Shown piece by piece: positions 49,935 through 58,705 of a stretch of DNA of 64,000 nt. Every line of letters starts with the position of its first letter. The first letter of the stretch is position 1. The position numbers were made by a program, and so were the translations under genes. The notes under the pieces were generated by a model. It saw only the letters and a program-made list of their open reading frames with translations, did no database searches and was not told where the DNA came from. Source of the stretch: Caballeronia sp031450805 (lineage in GTDB: Bacteria; Pseudomonadota; Gammaproteobacteria; Burkholderiales; Burkholderiaceae); assembly GCF_031450805.1 (NCBI RefSeq), contig NZ_JARTVY010000002.1, forward strand, positions 496,001-560,000, in the 5' to 3' direction.

Positions 49935-51532
49935 ACCCAGTCGCCGAACGCGCGCGTTCGCGATGAACCGACGATCACCATCGTGCGCATGTCGACGAGT
50001 CCGCCATGCAGTTCGCTGAGCGTGACAATGCGCATCGTTTCACCGGGACGCCCGACGTCGCGGCCGAGCACCACGGGCGTCGCTGCATCGCGGTGCTGCC
50101 GCACGAGATTCATCGCGCGATCGAACTGAGAGGGTCGCGCCTTCGACAGCGGGTTATAGAAGGCCATCACGAGATCGGCTTCACACGCATGCATGATGCG
50201 CTTCTCGATCATGTCCCACGGCTTGAGGTTGTCCGATAGCGACAGTACGCAGAAGTCGTGGCCGAGCGGTGCGCCCGCGCGCGCAGCCGTTGCAAGCGAT
50301 GCGGATACGCCCGGCAGGATCGTCAGCTTGACCGCGTTCCATTCCGGATGCGTTGCGCGGCCTTCGTCCAGTGCTTCGAGCACGGCGGCGGCCATCGCGA
50401 ACACGCCGGGGTCTCCCGATGAAACGACGACCACGTTGCGCCCGGCGCTTGCGAGTTCGAACGCATGCCGCGCGCGTTGCAACTCCTCGCGGTTGTCGGT
50501 CATGTGCACGCGTTGACCGGCGCGATAAGGCCCTGCCATGCGCAGATATGTCTCATAGCCGAGCACGTCTTCTGCGGCGGCGAGCGCTGCCTTCGATGCC
50601 GGCGTCATCGATTCGGCGTTGCCCGAACCGAGACCGATCACCGTCAGGGCGCCGCGCGCGCGGCCGATAGTTAGGATATCGATTGGTTTGTCGGCGACAG
50701 TGATGCTTATGTCTTGCGAAGGCATGGCATCGCTGAAACGCAGCGGCACGTTGAGCGCTTGCGCGGCACTCGTGAATGCCTCGCTTTTCATTGCGTGCAT
50801 CGGCGCGACGAGTGCAGCAAGCGCGAGCGGCGACAAGCGGTGCTCGCGCAACGCGTCGCGCACGCGTTCAGCGACAGCACCGCCGATGTCGTGCACCCAG
50901 GCCACCACGCAGCGTGGATGAATCACGAGGTCATCTTCGCGTGCATCGATATGCGGCGTGACGCGCACGGCGAGGCGCGCATCGGCATTGCGCGGGAGAT
51001 CGGCGTCATCGAGCCACGGTGCATGCCCTTCGATGCGCGTCGTTTCGCCCGCGAGCAAGTCGGAGACGAAGCGCTTGCCGCGTTCGATATCGGCCAGCGC
51101 ATAACCTTCCGGCGGCGCAAGCAGACATGTGCCGAAGCGCAATTCGCCGCTTGTCGTGATCGCGGGCTGAACGTCGAGCGCCGCGGCGATTTCTCTTGCA
51201 AGCACGTTGACGCCGCTCATCCCGCCGACGAGCGGCACGACTGCGCTGCCGTCCTGCGCGACGGCGAGGACCGGCGGTTCGGCTTGCTTGTCGGTCAGGC
51301 AGGGCGCGAGTGCGCGAATCACGATCCCTGCGGAACACAGCGCGACGATGGGGGTATGCGCTGCATAGAGCGTACACAAGTACGCGCCGAAATCGTCGTA
51401 TGCAACGTCAGCGGCGACGCGGCTCGCAAGACCATGCACGAGCGACCCGGCGTAGCGGGCCTGAATGCGTCGGGCAGTGGGCATCGCGCTTTCGCCGAGC
51501 ACGACGATCGCGACGGTCGGGCGCGTGATCAT
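49913..51532 (-). CDS. cobJ: CbiG-CobJ fusion: CbiG domain plus precorrin-3B C17-methyltransferase
   Basis: The 539-residue protein joins a CbiG-like half (about 1-285; LCSAGIVIRALAPCLTDKQA, VPLVGGMSGVNVLAREIAAAL, HPRCVVAWVHDIGG) to a tetrapyrrole methylase (about 295-539; VIGLGSGNAESMTPASKAAL, VVVSSGDPGVFAMAAAVLEA, SLSDNLKPWDMIEKRI). CobJ methylates C17 with ring contraction; CbiG opens the lactone in the cobalt-early route. The start at 51532 overlaps the cobI stop (ATGA); an ATG three codons earlier (51541) is possible. The 3' end overlaps the VWA gene on the other strand by 22 bases. Confidence 0.93.
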   Translation of the reverse strand: MITRPTVAIVVLGESAMPTARRIQARYAGSLVHGLASRVAADVAYDDFGAYLCTLYAAHTPIVALCSAGIVIRALAPCLTDKQAEPPVLAVAQDGSAVVPLVGGMSGVNVLAREIAAALDVQPAITTSGELRFGTCLLAPPEGYALADIERGKRFVSDLLAGETTRIEGHAPWLDDADLPRNADARLAVRVTPHIDAREDDLVIHPRCVVAWVHDIGGAVAERVRDALREHRLSPLALAALVAPMHAMKSEAFTSAAQALNVPLRFSDAMPSQDISITVADKPIDILTIGRARGALTVIGLGSGNAESMTPASKAALAAAEDVLGYETYLRMAGPYRAGQRVHMTDNREELQRARHAFELASAGRNVVVVSSGDPGVFAMAAAVLEALDEGRATHPEWNAVKLTILPGVSASLATAARAGAPLGHDFCVLSLSDNLKPWDMIEKRIMHACEADLVMAFYNPLSKARPSQFDRAMNLVRQHRDAATPVVLGRDVGRPGETMRIVTLSELHGGLVDMRTMVIVGSSRTRAFGDWVYTPRWY

Positions 51533-52257
51533 GCCTGCCATTTCTTCCCCGGCACGACGAGCAGCGAGAAATACGGCGACGCCATCGGATCGACTTCATC
51601 GAGCGGCACGATGCGTTGATTCGCCATCGTCGCGCGTTCGACGTAAAGCGCGCGCTTGTCGAGCCCGAGATCGATCAGCACCCGGCGCACTTTCTCGAAG
51701 TTGCGCCCGAGCTTCATGACCACCGCCGCATCCGATGATTCGAGCTTGCGCCGAAGTTCGTCTTCGGACAACACGCCCGATAGCACGCTGAGACTCTGAT
51801 TGCGATAGACGAGCGGCGCGCCTAGCACCGATACGCCGCCGAGCATCGAGCACACGCCGGGAACCACGTGCGCGTCGAAGCGTCCGGCGAGGCGATCGTG
51901 CAGATACATGTATGAGCCGTAAAAGAAGGGGTCTCCTTCGCAGATCACCGCGACATCACGCCCGGCTTCAAGATGATCGGCGATGGCGAGCGCCGCTTCG
52001 TCGTAGAACGCGCTGATGATGGTTTCGTAGCAAAGCGGCGGTTCGAGCGCTTCGGTCGTGACCGGATAGACGAGCGGCAGCCGCGTCTGCGCCGCGTCGA
52101 GATGCGATTCGATGATGCCGAATGCGTTGCCCCTCTTTCCCTTTGCAACGAAGTAGGCGACGACCGGCGCGGACTTGAGAAGCCGCAACGCCTTCACGGT
52201 GATGAGTTCGGGATCGCCGGGACCGACGCCCAGGCCGTAGAGCCGTCCGCTCATCAT
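51529..52257 (-). CDS. cobI: Precorrin-2 C20-methyltransferase CobI
   Basis: CobI uses SAM to methylate C20 of precorrin-2. The 242-residue protein has the tetrapyrrole methylase motifs LYGLGVGPGDPELITVKALR and VAVICEGDPFFYGSYMYLHDRL, and VVPGVCSMLGGVSVLGAPLV. Two ATGs (52257 and 52254) overlap the cobH stop. It stands between cobH and the cbiG-cobJ fusion in a unit under a cobalamin riboswitch. Confidence 0.95.
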   Translation of the reverse strand: MMSGRLYGLGVGPGDPELITVKALRLLKSAPVVAYFVAKGKRGNAFGIIESHLDAAQTRLPLVYPVTTEALEPPLCYETIISAFYDEAALAIADHLEAGRDVAVICEGDPFFYGSYMYLHDRLAGRFDAHVVPGVCSMLGGVSVLGAPLVYRNQSLSVLSGVLSEDELRRKLESSDAAVVMKLGRNFEKVRRVLIDLGLDKRALYVERATMANQRIVPLDEVDPMASPYFSLLVVPGKKWQA

Positions 52258-52886
52258 TCGGTCTCCGAAGCAAGCGCGTTCACGGCGGCGGCGGTCATCG
52301 CGCTTCCGCCGCGCCGTCCGAGCAGGGTGACGTACGGCACCCCGCGGCTGTCGGCCGCAAGCAGCGCTTTGGATTCCGCCGCGCCGATGAAGCCCACTGG
52401 AAAGCCCAGAATGAGCGCCGGTTCCGGTGCGCCGGCATCGATCATGTCGAGGAGATGAAAGAGGGCGGTCGGTGCGTTGCCGATCGCGACGACCGCGCCC
52501 GCAAGGTGCGGCCGCCACAACTCGAGTGCGGCGGCGGACCGGGTGTTGTTCATCATGCGTGCGCGTTCGGGCACGCACGGATCGCCGAGCGTGCAGACGA
52601 CGCGGTTGTCGGCAGGAAGGCGTGCACGCGTGATGCCTTCGGCGACCATGCGCGCATCGCAGAGAATCGGTGCGCCGGCAGCAAGCGCTGCGCGGCCCGC
52701 ATCGCCCGCGCCGGGAGAGAAACGCAGGTCGTCGACGATATCGATCATGCCGCACGCATGGATCAAACGCACGGCGAGCTTCTCGATGTCGGATGGAATG
52801 GCGCTCAGGTCGGCTTCGGCGCGTATCGTCGCAAACGACTGACGATAGATTTCTGCGCCGTCGCGAATGTAGTCAAGCATCGGCAT
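52254..52886 (-). CDS. cobH: Precorrin-8X methylmutase CobH
   Basis: CobH moves the C11 methyl to C12 giving hydrogenobyrinate. The 210-residue protein has the CobH/CbiC pattern: EIYRQSFATIRAEADLSAIP, RLIHACGMIDIVDDLRFSP (catalytic His), DARMVAEGITRARLPADN, and GNAPTALFHLLDMIDAGAPE with GFPVGFIGAAESK. The start MPMLDYIRDG overlaps the cobG end by 14 bases; the stop overlaps cobI. Confidence 0.95.
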   Translation of the reverse strand: MPMLDYIRDGAEIYRQSFATIRAEADLSAIPSDIEKLAVRLIHACGMIDIVDDLRFSPGAGDAGRAALAAGAPILCDARMVAEGITRARLPADNRVVCTLGDPCVPERARMMNNTRSAAALELWRPHLAGAVVAIGNAPTALFHLLDMIDAGAPEPALILGFPVGFIGAAESKALLAADSRGVPYVTLLGRRGGSAMTAAAVNALASETE

Positions 52887-54135
52887 GGCTCCGGGCGAGC
52901 CATGCGGCCGCCTCTTCGATGGATAGATTTCGTGCGACGCGACGCGGGTGCCAATGCACGTCGTAGCGGTCGGCTTCGACAGCGAACAGCGTCACCGCGA
53001 CGGGATGCGCCGCCGCGCACGAACGATCGCAACCGCTCAGATGCACGTGCGTATCGGGCGGCAACAGCGGCGCGAGGCGGTAAGCATCGGCTTTGGTGTC
53101 GGCATGACTTTTCGCGCAGCCGCTCGAACCGGTACACGCGATAAGTCGCGCAAGCGGATGGCGCGAGTCCGTCACGAGGCCGAGCGCATCGAGGCGGTCG
53201 ATCACGCTTTGTGTGTCTTGCAGCACGACGCCCGGCACGATGATGCTTTGCCACGGCGTCACGATAAGGCGGCCCTCCCCATGCGATGTGGCGAGATCGG
53301 CGAGGGCGCCCAGTGTGGCGGCATCGAGACGGCCGAGCGGCGGTTGCGCTCCGACATAGCATGCGTTGTCATCCGGCATGGCATGTGCGCCCAGGCGCAG
53401 CGATGCATCGGACGGTGCGCGACGCCATGTCGTGGATACGGCGTCGAATGTGAGCGCATGGAGAAAGCGCGCGACGCCGACTCGTGCGAGAAACTCACGC
53501 ATGCGATGCTCTTCCGGCGTTGCTTGCGCGAGAAACGCATGAAGCACCGCGACGACGAAAGGCACGACGGCATCGCGCGCAACGCTGCCGAGCGCGGGCG
53601 CATGATCGACGCGATGCGGCATCGACCCTGCGAAACCGAACGCGAAACGCGCGCCGCCATCGAGTGCGGAGAGCCACACATCGTGTGCGTGATCGAGCAT
53701 TGCGAGCCGTTCGCCGCCGTCGAGCTGCAGCGAGAATTTGGGCGATAACGCGTGCAGCGCGGCGTCGCTCTGCATCGCGGCGGTGATGCCGGCGGCGAGC
53801 GAGCGCAGCGAGGCGTTCGCGAGCGGGCTCAGCATCACGTTGCGGATATCGTCGCCGCCTGCGGCTTGCGGACCGAGGCCGGCGTTCATTGCGATTTCGA
53901 CGAGTTCCGCATGGGCATCGTCGCGAATGCCGCGCAATTGCAGGTTGGCCCGGTTGGTCACGTCGATGACGCCCGAGCCGCAGCGCATGGCGGCGCGCGC
54001 AACGGCATGCGCCGCCGGTGCGCCGAGTTCGCCGCCCGTCAGACGCAAGCGCGCGAGGCCGCCGTCTCGTGCCGGCACGATGCGCATGAGGCCCGGACAG
54101 GCCGATGGCCGCGATACTGAAGAATGTGCGTTCAA
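52873..54135 (-). CDS. cobG: Precorrin-3B synthase CobG (Fe-S, oxygen-dependent)
   Basis: CobG hydroxylates C20 with O2 and forms the lactone, the step that marks the aerobic route. It is a sulfite/nitrite reductase-like protein with two ferredoxin-like halves; CTGSSGCAKSHADTKA and LSGCDRSCAAAHP carry the four cluster cysteines. The N-terminal RPSACPGLMRIVPARDGG is conserved, so the start must lie upstream of it: TTG at 54135 (420 aa) is the best in-frame choice, without a clear ribosome site; ATG at 54087 would lose the conserved Cys. The frame extends upstream through the riboswitch (to 54327), which is not protein. Confidence 0.88.
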   Translation of the reverse strand: MNAHSSVSRPSACPGLMRIVPARDGGLARLRLTGGELGAPAAHAVARAAMRCGSGVIDVTNRANLQLRGIRDDAHAELVEIAMNAGLGPQAAGGDDIRNVMLSPLANASLRSLAAGITAAMQSDAALHALSPKFSLQLDGGERLAMLDHAHDVWLSALDGGARFAFGFAGSMPHRVDHAPALGSVARDAVVPFVVAVLHAFLAQATPEEHRMREFLARVGVARFLHALTFDAVSTTWRRAPSDASLRLGAHAMPDDNACYVGAQPPLGRLDAATLGALADLATSHGEGRLIVTPWQSIIVPGVVLQDTQSVIDRLDALGLVTDSRHPLARLIACTGSSGCAKSHADTKADAYRLAPLLPPDTHVHLSGCDRSCAAAHPVAVTLFAVEADRYDVHWHPRRVARNLSIEEAAAWLARSHADA

Positions 54136-54221
54136 ATGCGTGACGGATGCGGTATCGCGCCATGAACTGCCCGGTACACCCCGCCCGGACGGCTCGCGCG
54201 AAATAAGCGTTGATTCTGGCG

Positions 54222-54382
54222 TCGGCAGGTCTCTTGGCTGGCAGGTCGCCATCCGCGCCGGCCTTCCCGGTATAAACCAGTGGCAGTGGAGCGCGGACTC
54301 GCTGCGTACAATTGCGGGGGCAGCCACAGTTTTGCTGTGTTCCCTGTTAGGCCCTCGAGGTTCGACCCTCGCAGGCGCCGAC
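54222..54382 (-). promoter_or_regulatory. Cobalamin riboswitch upstream of cobG-cobH-cobI-cobJ
   Basis: On the minus strand: CCTAACAGGGAACACAGC (about 54352-54335), GTGGCTGCCCCCGCAATTGT (about 54327-54308), CCACTGCCACTGG (about 54290-54278), CCGGGAAGGCCGG, and GCCAGCCAAGAGACCTGCC (54243-54225). The landmarks and order match the B12 element. It ends about 90 bases before the cobG start. A -10-like CATAAT lies upstream at 54397-54392. Confidence 0.9.
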
Positions 54383-54480
54383 GGACGTTGTATTATGCCC
54401 GGTTTTATCGACCATCAGACCGCTTCGTGCATGCCGTTTTCTCGCGATGCGCGTAGCGAACCGCAAGGAGGGAACGGCGC

Positions 54481-55689
54481 ATGTCGACCTGGCTGACCGT
54501 GGTGGGCATCGGCGAGGACGGATGGCACGGCCTTAGTCGCGCGGCACGTCGCGCGCTCGTCGAAGCTGGTTCGATCCACGGCGGCGAGCGGCACCTCGCG
54601 CTTCTTCCCGCGCGTATCGCAGCCCGCCGCGTGCCGTGGCCCAAGCCGTTTTCCATCGATGCCGTGCTTGCCGAGCGCGCGAGCGGCGCGCGCATCTGCG
54701 TGCTGGCGAGCGGCGATCCGATGCATTTCGGCGTCGGCGCCACGCTCGCGCGCGAGCTTTCGCCCGATGAAATGCGCGTCATTCCTGCGCCTTCGTCGCT
54801 GTCGCTCGCGGCGGCCCGTCTGCACTGGGCGTTGCAGGATGTTCGATGCGTGTCGCTCGTCGGGCGTCCGGCCGCTGAACTGCTCGCGCATACGTTTCGC
54901 GGTGCGCGTCTTCTCGTCTTGAGCGCGGATGGCTCGACGCCCGCGGCCATCGCATCGTTGCTGACCGCGCACGGCTTCGGCGCGAGCCGCATCAGCGTAT
55001 TCGAGCAGTTGGGCGGCGTCGATGAGCGGCGCATTGACGAACGTGCGGACGATTGGCGCGAGGCTCACGTCGCCGCGCTCAATCTCGTTGCGATCGAGTG
55101 CAGGACGCACGCGGGCCACGCGGGTCCGCCGCTCACGCCCGGCTTGCCCGACGACGCGTACCGTCACGACGGCCAGCTCACGAAGCGCGATGTCCGTGCG
55201 ATTACCCTCGCGCGTCTTGCGCCGCAACCCGGCGAATTGCTATGGGACGTGGGCGCGGGCTGCGGCTCCATCGGTATCGAATGGATGCGCGCGCATCCGG
55301 CTTGCCGCGCGATTGCCATCGAAGCCAACGAAGGGCGGCAGCGTCTCATCGAGCACAACCGCGATGCGCTCGGCGTGCCGACACTCAGGCTCGTGAGAGG
55401 CGAAGCGCCTGCCGCGCTCGATGGCCTGCCCGCGCCGGATGCCGTGTTCGTCGGCGGAGGGGCGACTGCACCCGGCGTGCTCGATACCTGCTGGACGCGG
55501 CTGCGCCAGGGCGGGCGGCTCATCGTCAACGCGGTGACCTTGCAGAGCGAAGCGGCGCTCGTCGAGTGGCGCGCGCGGCATGGCGGCGAACTGACGCGAA
55601 TCGGGGTGGCGCAGGCGGAACCGCTCGGTAGCTTCGATACATGGCGGCAGGCGTTGCCGATCACGATGTTGCAAGCGACGAAGTCGTGA
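54481..55689 (+). CDS. cobL: Precorrin-6Y C5,15-methyltransferase (decarboxylating) CobL
   Basis: CobL methylates C5 and C15 and decarboxylates ring C side chain, combining CbiE and CbiT. The 402-residue protein has a CbiE half (MSTWLTVVGIGEDGWHGLSR, VLASGDPMHFGVGATLAREL) and a CbiT half (LLWDVGAGCGSIGIEWMRAH, a SAM-binding site, about 258-277). The ribosome site AAGGAGGG is strong. It begins a plus-strand unit divergent from cobG; I see no riboswitch on this strand between them. Confidence 0.95.
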   Translation: MSTWLTVVGIGEDGWHGLSRAARRALVEAGSIHGGERHLALLPARIAARRVPWPKPFSIDAVLAERASGARICVLASGDPMHFGVGATLARELSPDEMRVIPAPSSLSLAAARLHWALQDVRCVSLVGRPAAELLAHTFRGARLLVLSADGSTPAAIASLLTAHGFGASRISVFEQLGGVDERRIDERADDWREAHVAALNLVAIECRTHAGHAGPPLTPGLPDDAYRHDGQLTKRDVRAITLARLAPQPGELLWDVGAGCGSIGIEWMRAHPACRAIAIEANEGRQRLIEHNRDALGVPTLRLVRGEAPAALDGLPAPDAVFVGGGATAPGVLDTCWTRLRQGGRLIVNAVTLQSEAALVEWRARHGGELTRIGVAQAEPLGSFDTWRQALPITMLQATKS

Positions 55690-55720
55690 GCGTTCCTAAC
55701 TATATGGCTTCATCCGACGC

Positions 55721-56818
55721 ATGCGCGACGAAACGCCCGACACCCCCGCGCCGCTGAGAAGCGGCTATACCACCGGAAGCTGTGCGACCGTGACGAGTCT
55801 CGCGGCCGCGCGTCTCTTGCTGACGGGCGAAGCCGGCGAACGCGCCGAGATCGTGCTGCCAAGAGGGCAGCGTGTCACGATGAAGCTGGAATTTTGCCGC
55901 CGCGTCGAGAACATGCGCGATGTCGCGGAAGCCGGCGTCATCAAGGATGCGGGCGATGATCCCGACGTCACGCATGGTGCGCTCGTATTTGCGCGCGTGC
56001 AACTATCGGCGGTTGCAGGCGTGCGCTTTCATGCGGGACCGGGCGTCGGCACCGTGACGCGCGCGGGACTCGCGCTTGCGATCGGCGAACCGGCGATCAA
56101 CCCGGTGCCGCGCCAGATGATGACGCGGCACCTCGAAGACCTCGCGGCCATCGCAGGCTATGCAGGCGGCTTCGACGTGAGCATTGGTGTCGAAAATGGC
56201 GCTGCGCTCGCGCTGAAAACGATGAACCCGCGGCTCGGTATCGCCGGCGGCTTGTCGATTCTCGGCACGACGGGCATCGTCAGACCGTTTTCCTGTTCGG
56301 CGTATATCGCGTCGATTCATCAGGGCATCGACGTGGCACGGGCCAACGGTGTGCGGCATATCGCGGCGTGCACGGGCAATCAGAGCGAAGACGCGATGCG
56401 CGCGCGCTACGGCCTGCCCGACATCGCGTTGATCGAGATGGGGGATTTCGCCGGCGCGGTACTGAAGCATATGCGGCGCGCGCCCGTCGAAAAGCTCAGT
56501 CTCTGTGGTGGCTTCGGAAAGCTGAGCAAGCTCGCGGCCGGACATATGGATCTGCATAGCCGCAGTTCGAGCATCGACCTGGCCCTGCTCGCAGTGTGGG
56601 CCGCCGATGCGGGCGCAGGCGATTCGCTGCAATGCGCGATTCGCGCGGCGAATACGAGCCAGGAAGCGTTGAAGCTGGCGCGTGCCGAGGGTATCGAACT
56701 GGGCGATGTGGTCTGTGCGCGGGCGCGTGACGTCGCACGCGATGTGGCGCCGCGAGGCATCGTCGTGGAGACGTTCGCCATCGACAGGCAAGGGGCGATC
56801 GTGGGAAGCGCGGCATGA
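55721..56818 (+). CDS. cbiD: Cobalt-precorrin-5B (C1)-methyltransferase CbiD
   Basis: CbiD methylates C1 after acetaldehyde loss in the anaerobic route. The 365-residue protein has the signature LRSGYTTGSCATVTSLAAARLLL near the start and NPRLGIAGGLSILGTTGIVRPFS, CTGNQSEDAMRARYGLPD. Aerobic pathways usually use CobF; cbiD here probably replaces it, as no cobF is in the window. It overlaps cobK by four bases and follows cobL by 31 bases. Confidence 0.95.
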   Translation: MRDETPDTPAPLRSGYTTGSCATVTSLAAARLLLTGEAGERAEIVLPRGQRVTMKLEFCRRVENMRDVAEAGVIKDAGDDPDVTHGALVFARVQLSAVAGVRFHAGPGVGTVTRAGLALAIGEPAINPVPRQMMTRHLEDLAAIAGYAGGFDVSIGVENGAALALKTMNPRLGIAGGLSILGTTGIVRPFSCSAYIASIHQGIDVARANGVRHIAACTGNQSEDAMRARYGLPDIALIEMGDFAGAVLKHMRRAPVEKLSLCGGFGKLSKLAAGHMDLHSRSSSIDLALLAVWAADAGAGDSLQCAIRAANTSQEALKLARAEGIELGDVVCARARDVARDVAPRGIVVETFAIDRQGAIVGSAA

Positions 56819-57549
56819 AGCGCCTATTGCTCCTTGGCGGAACGGGCGACGCGCTCGCCATCGCGCGACGGCTGGCGAAACCGCATGTCTACAGCATCGC
56901 GGGCCTCGCGCGCGTGCCTGCCGATCTTGCATGCGAAGTACGCGTCGGCGGATTCGGCGGCGTGGCGGGACTGATCGGCTATCTGCGTGCGAGCGACATC
57001 GCGCTCGTCGTCGATGCGACGCATCCCTATGCCGCGCAAATGAGCCGTCACGCGCGCGACGCGTGCACGGCCGCCGGAATTCCGCTGTGGGCCCTGAGGC
57101 GTCCCGCCTGGCAGCCGCAGCCCGGCGACGACTGGCGCGAGGCGGCGGACTGGCGCGGCATCGTCGAGCAGATAGCGGCGTTTCGTCGGCCCCTGTTCAC
57201 GCTCGGGCGTGAACCGCTTGCGCATCTCGATGCGATCCCCGCGTCGCAGCACTGGACCATCCGCTGTCTCGATCCGCATGAAGGCAACGCGCACGCCGAT
57301 ATCGTCGATGCGCGCGGTCCGTTCGATATGGCCGGCGAACGTGCGCTTTTCGATGCGGCGCGCGTCGACGTGATCGTCAGCAAGAACAGCGGCGGCAACG
57401 CGACGGAAGCCAAGCTCGCCGTGGCGCGCGAAAGAAGCTTGCCCGTCGTGATGCTCGCGCGTCCCGCGCTGCCCGCCGCCGAGCGTGAATTCGACGACCC
57501 CGCGAGCGCGCTCGATGCGCTGCTCGCTTTCGATACCCACATGAAATGA
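56815..57549 (+). CDS. cobK: Precorrin-6A reductase CobK/CbiJ
   Basis: This NADPH-dependent reductase saturates the corrin ring at C18/C19. The 244-residue protein starts MKRLLLLGGTGDALAIARRL and contains VDATHPYAAQMSRHARDAC, RRPLFTLGREPLAHLDAIP and VIVSKNSGGNATEAKLAVAR, the CobK pattern. The start overlaps the cbiD stop (ATGA) and its stop overlaps the cobM start in the same way. Confidence 0.95.
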   Translation: MKRLLLLGGTGDALAIARRLAKPHVYSIAGLARVPADLACEVRVGGFGGVAGLIGYLRASDIALVVDATHPYAAQMSRHARDACTAAGIPLWALRRPAWQPQPGDDWREAADWRGIVEQIAAFRRPLFTLGREPLAHLDAIPASQHWTIRCLDPHEGNAHADIVDARGPFDMAGERALFDAARVDVIVSKNSGGNATEAKLAVARERSLPVVMLARPALPAAEREFDDPASALDALLAFDTHMK

Positions 57550-58271
57550 CCGTCTACTTCATCGGCGCAGGGCCGGGCGATCCCGAACTCATCACCGTCA
57601 AGGGGCAAAGGCTGATTCGCACGTGTCCGGTCATTCTCTATGCCGGATCGCTGGTGCCCGATGCCGTCCTGACGGGGCATCGCGCAACGCGTGTGGTCAA
57701 CACGGCCGAGCTCGATCTCGACGCCATCGTTGCGCTTCTGCAAGACGCGCATGAAAAAGGCGAAGACGTGGCGCGCGTGCATTCCGGCGATCCATCGCTT
57801 TACGGCGCGATCGGCGAGCAGATTCGCCGCATCGAACCACTCGGGATTCCTTATGAAATCGTGCCGGGTGTGACGGCGACGGCGGCATCGGCGGCGGCGC
57901 TCGGTTGCGAACTCACGCTGCCCGGCATCTCGCAAACGGTCATTCTCACGCGCTATGCCACGAAGACGTCGATGCCGCCCGGAGAATCGCTCGCGGACCT
58001 GGCGCGTCATCGCGCGACTTTGGCCATTCACTTGGGCGTGCGTCACATCGAGCGGATCGTCGCCGATCTCGTGCCGCATTATGGCGAGGACTGTCCGGTC
58101 GCGGTGGTGTTCCGCGCGAGCTGGCCGGACGAGGAGCGCGTGAAGGGCACGCTCGTGGATATCGCGCAGAAGGTGCGCGCAGCGGGCATGGAGCGCACCG
58201 CGATGATCATCGTCGGGCGCGTGCTGGACGCGCACGGTTTCGCCGATTCCACCCTCTACGCCAAGGACTGA
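57546..58271 (+). CDS. cobM: Precorrin-4 C11-methyltransferase CobM
   Basis: CobM uses SAM to methylate C11. The 241-residue protein has VYFIGAGPGDPELITVKGQR, VARVHSGDPSLYGAIGEQIRR and YEIVPGVTATAASAAALGCELT, with the family length. It overlaps cobK and precedes a DUF4186 gene by six bases. Confidence 0.95.
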   Translation: MTVYFIGAGPGDPELITVKGQRLIRTCPVILYAGSLVPDAVLTGHRATRVVNTAELDLDAIVALLQDAHEKGEDVARVHSGDPSLYGAIGEQIRRIEPLGIPYEIVPGVTATAASAAALGCELTLPGISQTVILTRYATKTSMPPGESLADLARHRATLAIHLGVRHIERIVADLVPHYGEDCPVAVVFRASWPDEERVKGTLVDIAQKVRAAGMERTAMIIVGRVLDAHGFADSTLYAKD

Positions 58272-58277
58272 ACCGGC

Positions 58278-58685
58278 ATGCGCGACCTCGACGCCGTCTT
58301 CGAAGCGCTCGCGAAATCGGCGTTTCGCCGGCGTTTTGCGTTGGGCGTGCGGGAAGGGCGGTACGTGCGCGAGCGCGGAATCGAAACGGTGCTCGCGCAG
58401 GCGCATGAACTGATCGGCAAGCGCCTCGCCCCGGAAGCGCCGCTGAACGACGGCAAGCAGACGCCGTTTCGCGGGCATCCGGTCTTCATCGCTCAGCATG
58501 CGACGGCGACGTGCTGCAGGACGTGCCTCGCCAAATGGCACGGCATCGCGGCGGGCAAGGCGCTCGACGAGGCGGAGCGCCGGCATGTCGTCGACGCAAT
58601 CGGGCGATGGCTGCGTGCGCAGTCCTTAGCGCATGCGCCCGATGCCGATGCGAACGACAACCCGCAGCGCGAATTGCCGTTCTAG
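58278..58685 (+). CDS. DUF4186-family protein at the end of the cobL unit
   Basis: The 135-residue protein has the DUF4186 pattern: FEALAKSAFRRRFALGVRE, GIETVLAQAHELIGKRLAP, PFRGHPVFIAQHATATCCRT and CLAKWHGIAAG. Two close cysteines (CCRTC) and conserved histidines could bind a metal. Function is unknown. Six bases from cobM, so in the same transcript; a role in B12 metabolism is possible but unproven. Confidence 0.88.
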   Translation: MRDLDAVFEALAKSAFRRRFALGVREGRYVRERGIETVLAQAHELIGKRLAPEAPLNDGKQTPFRGHPVFIAQHATATCCRTCLAKWHGIAAGKALDEAERRHVVDAIGRWLRAQSLAHAPDADANDNPQRELPF

Positions 58686-58705
58686 CCGCATCGCTGGCCG
58701 GGCGC

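Noticed and set aside
54136..54327. N-terminal extension of cobG up to 54327
   Set aside because: These codons are the riboswitch and leader; family similarity starts only at RPSACPGL.
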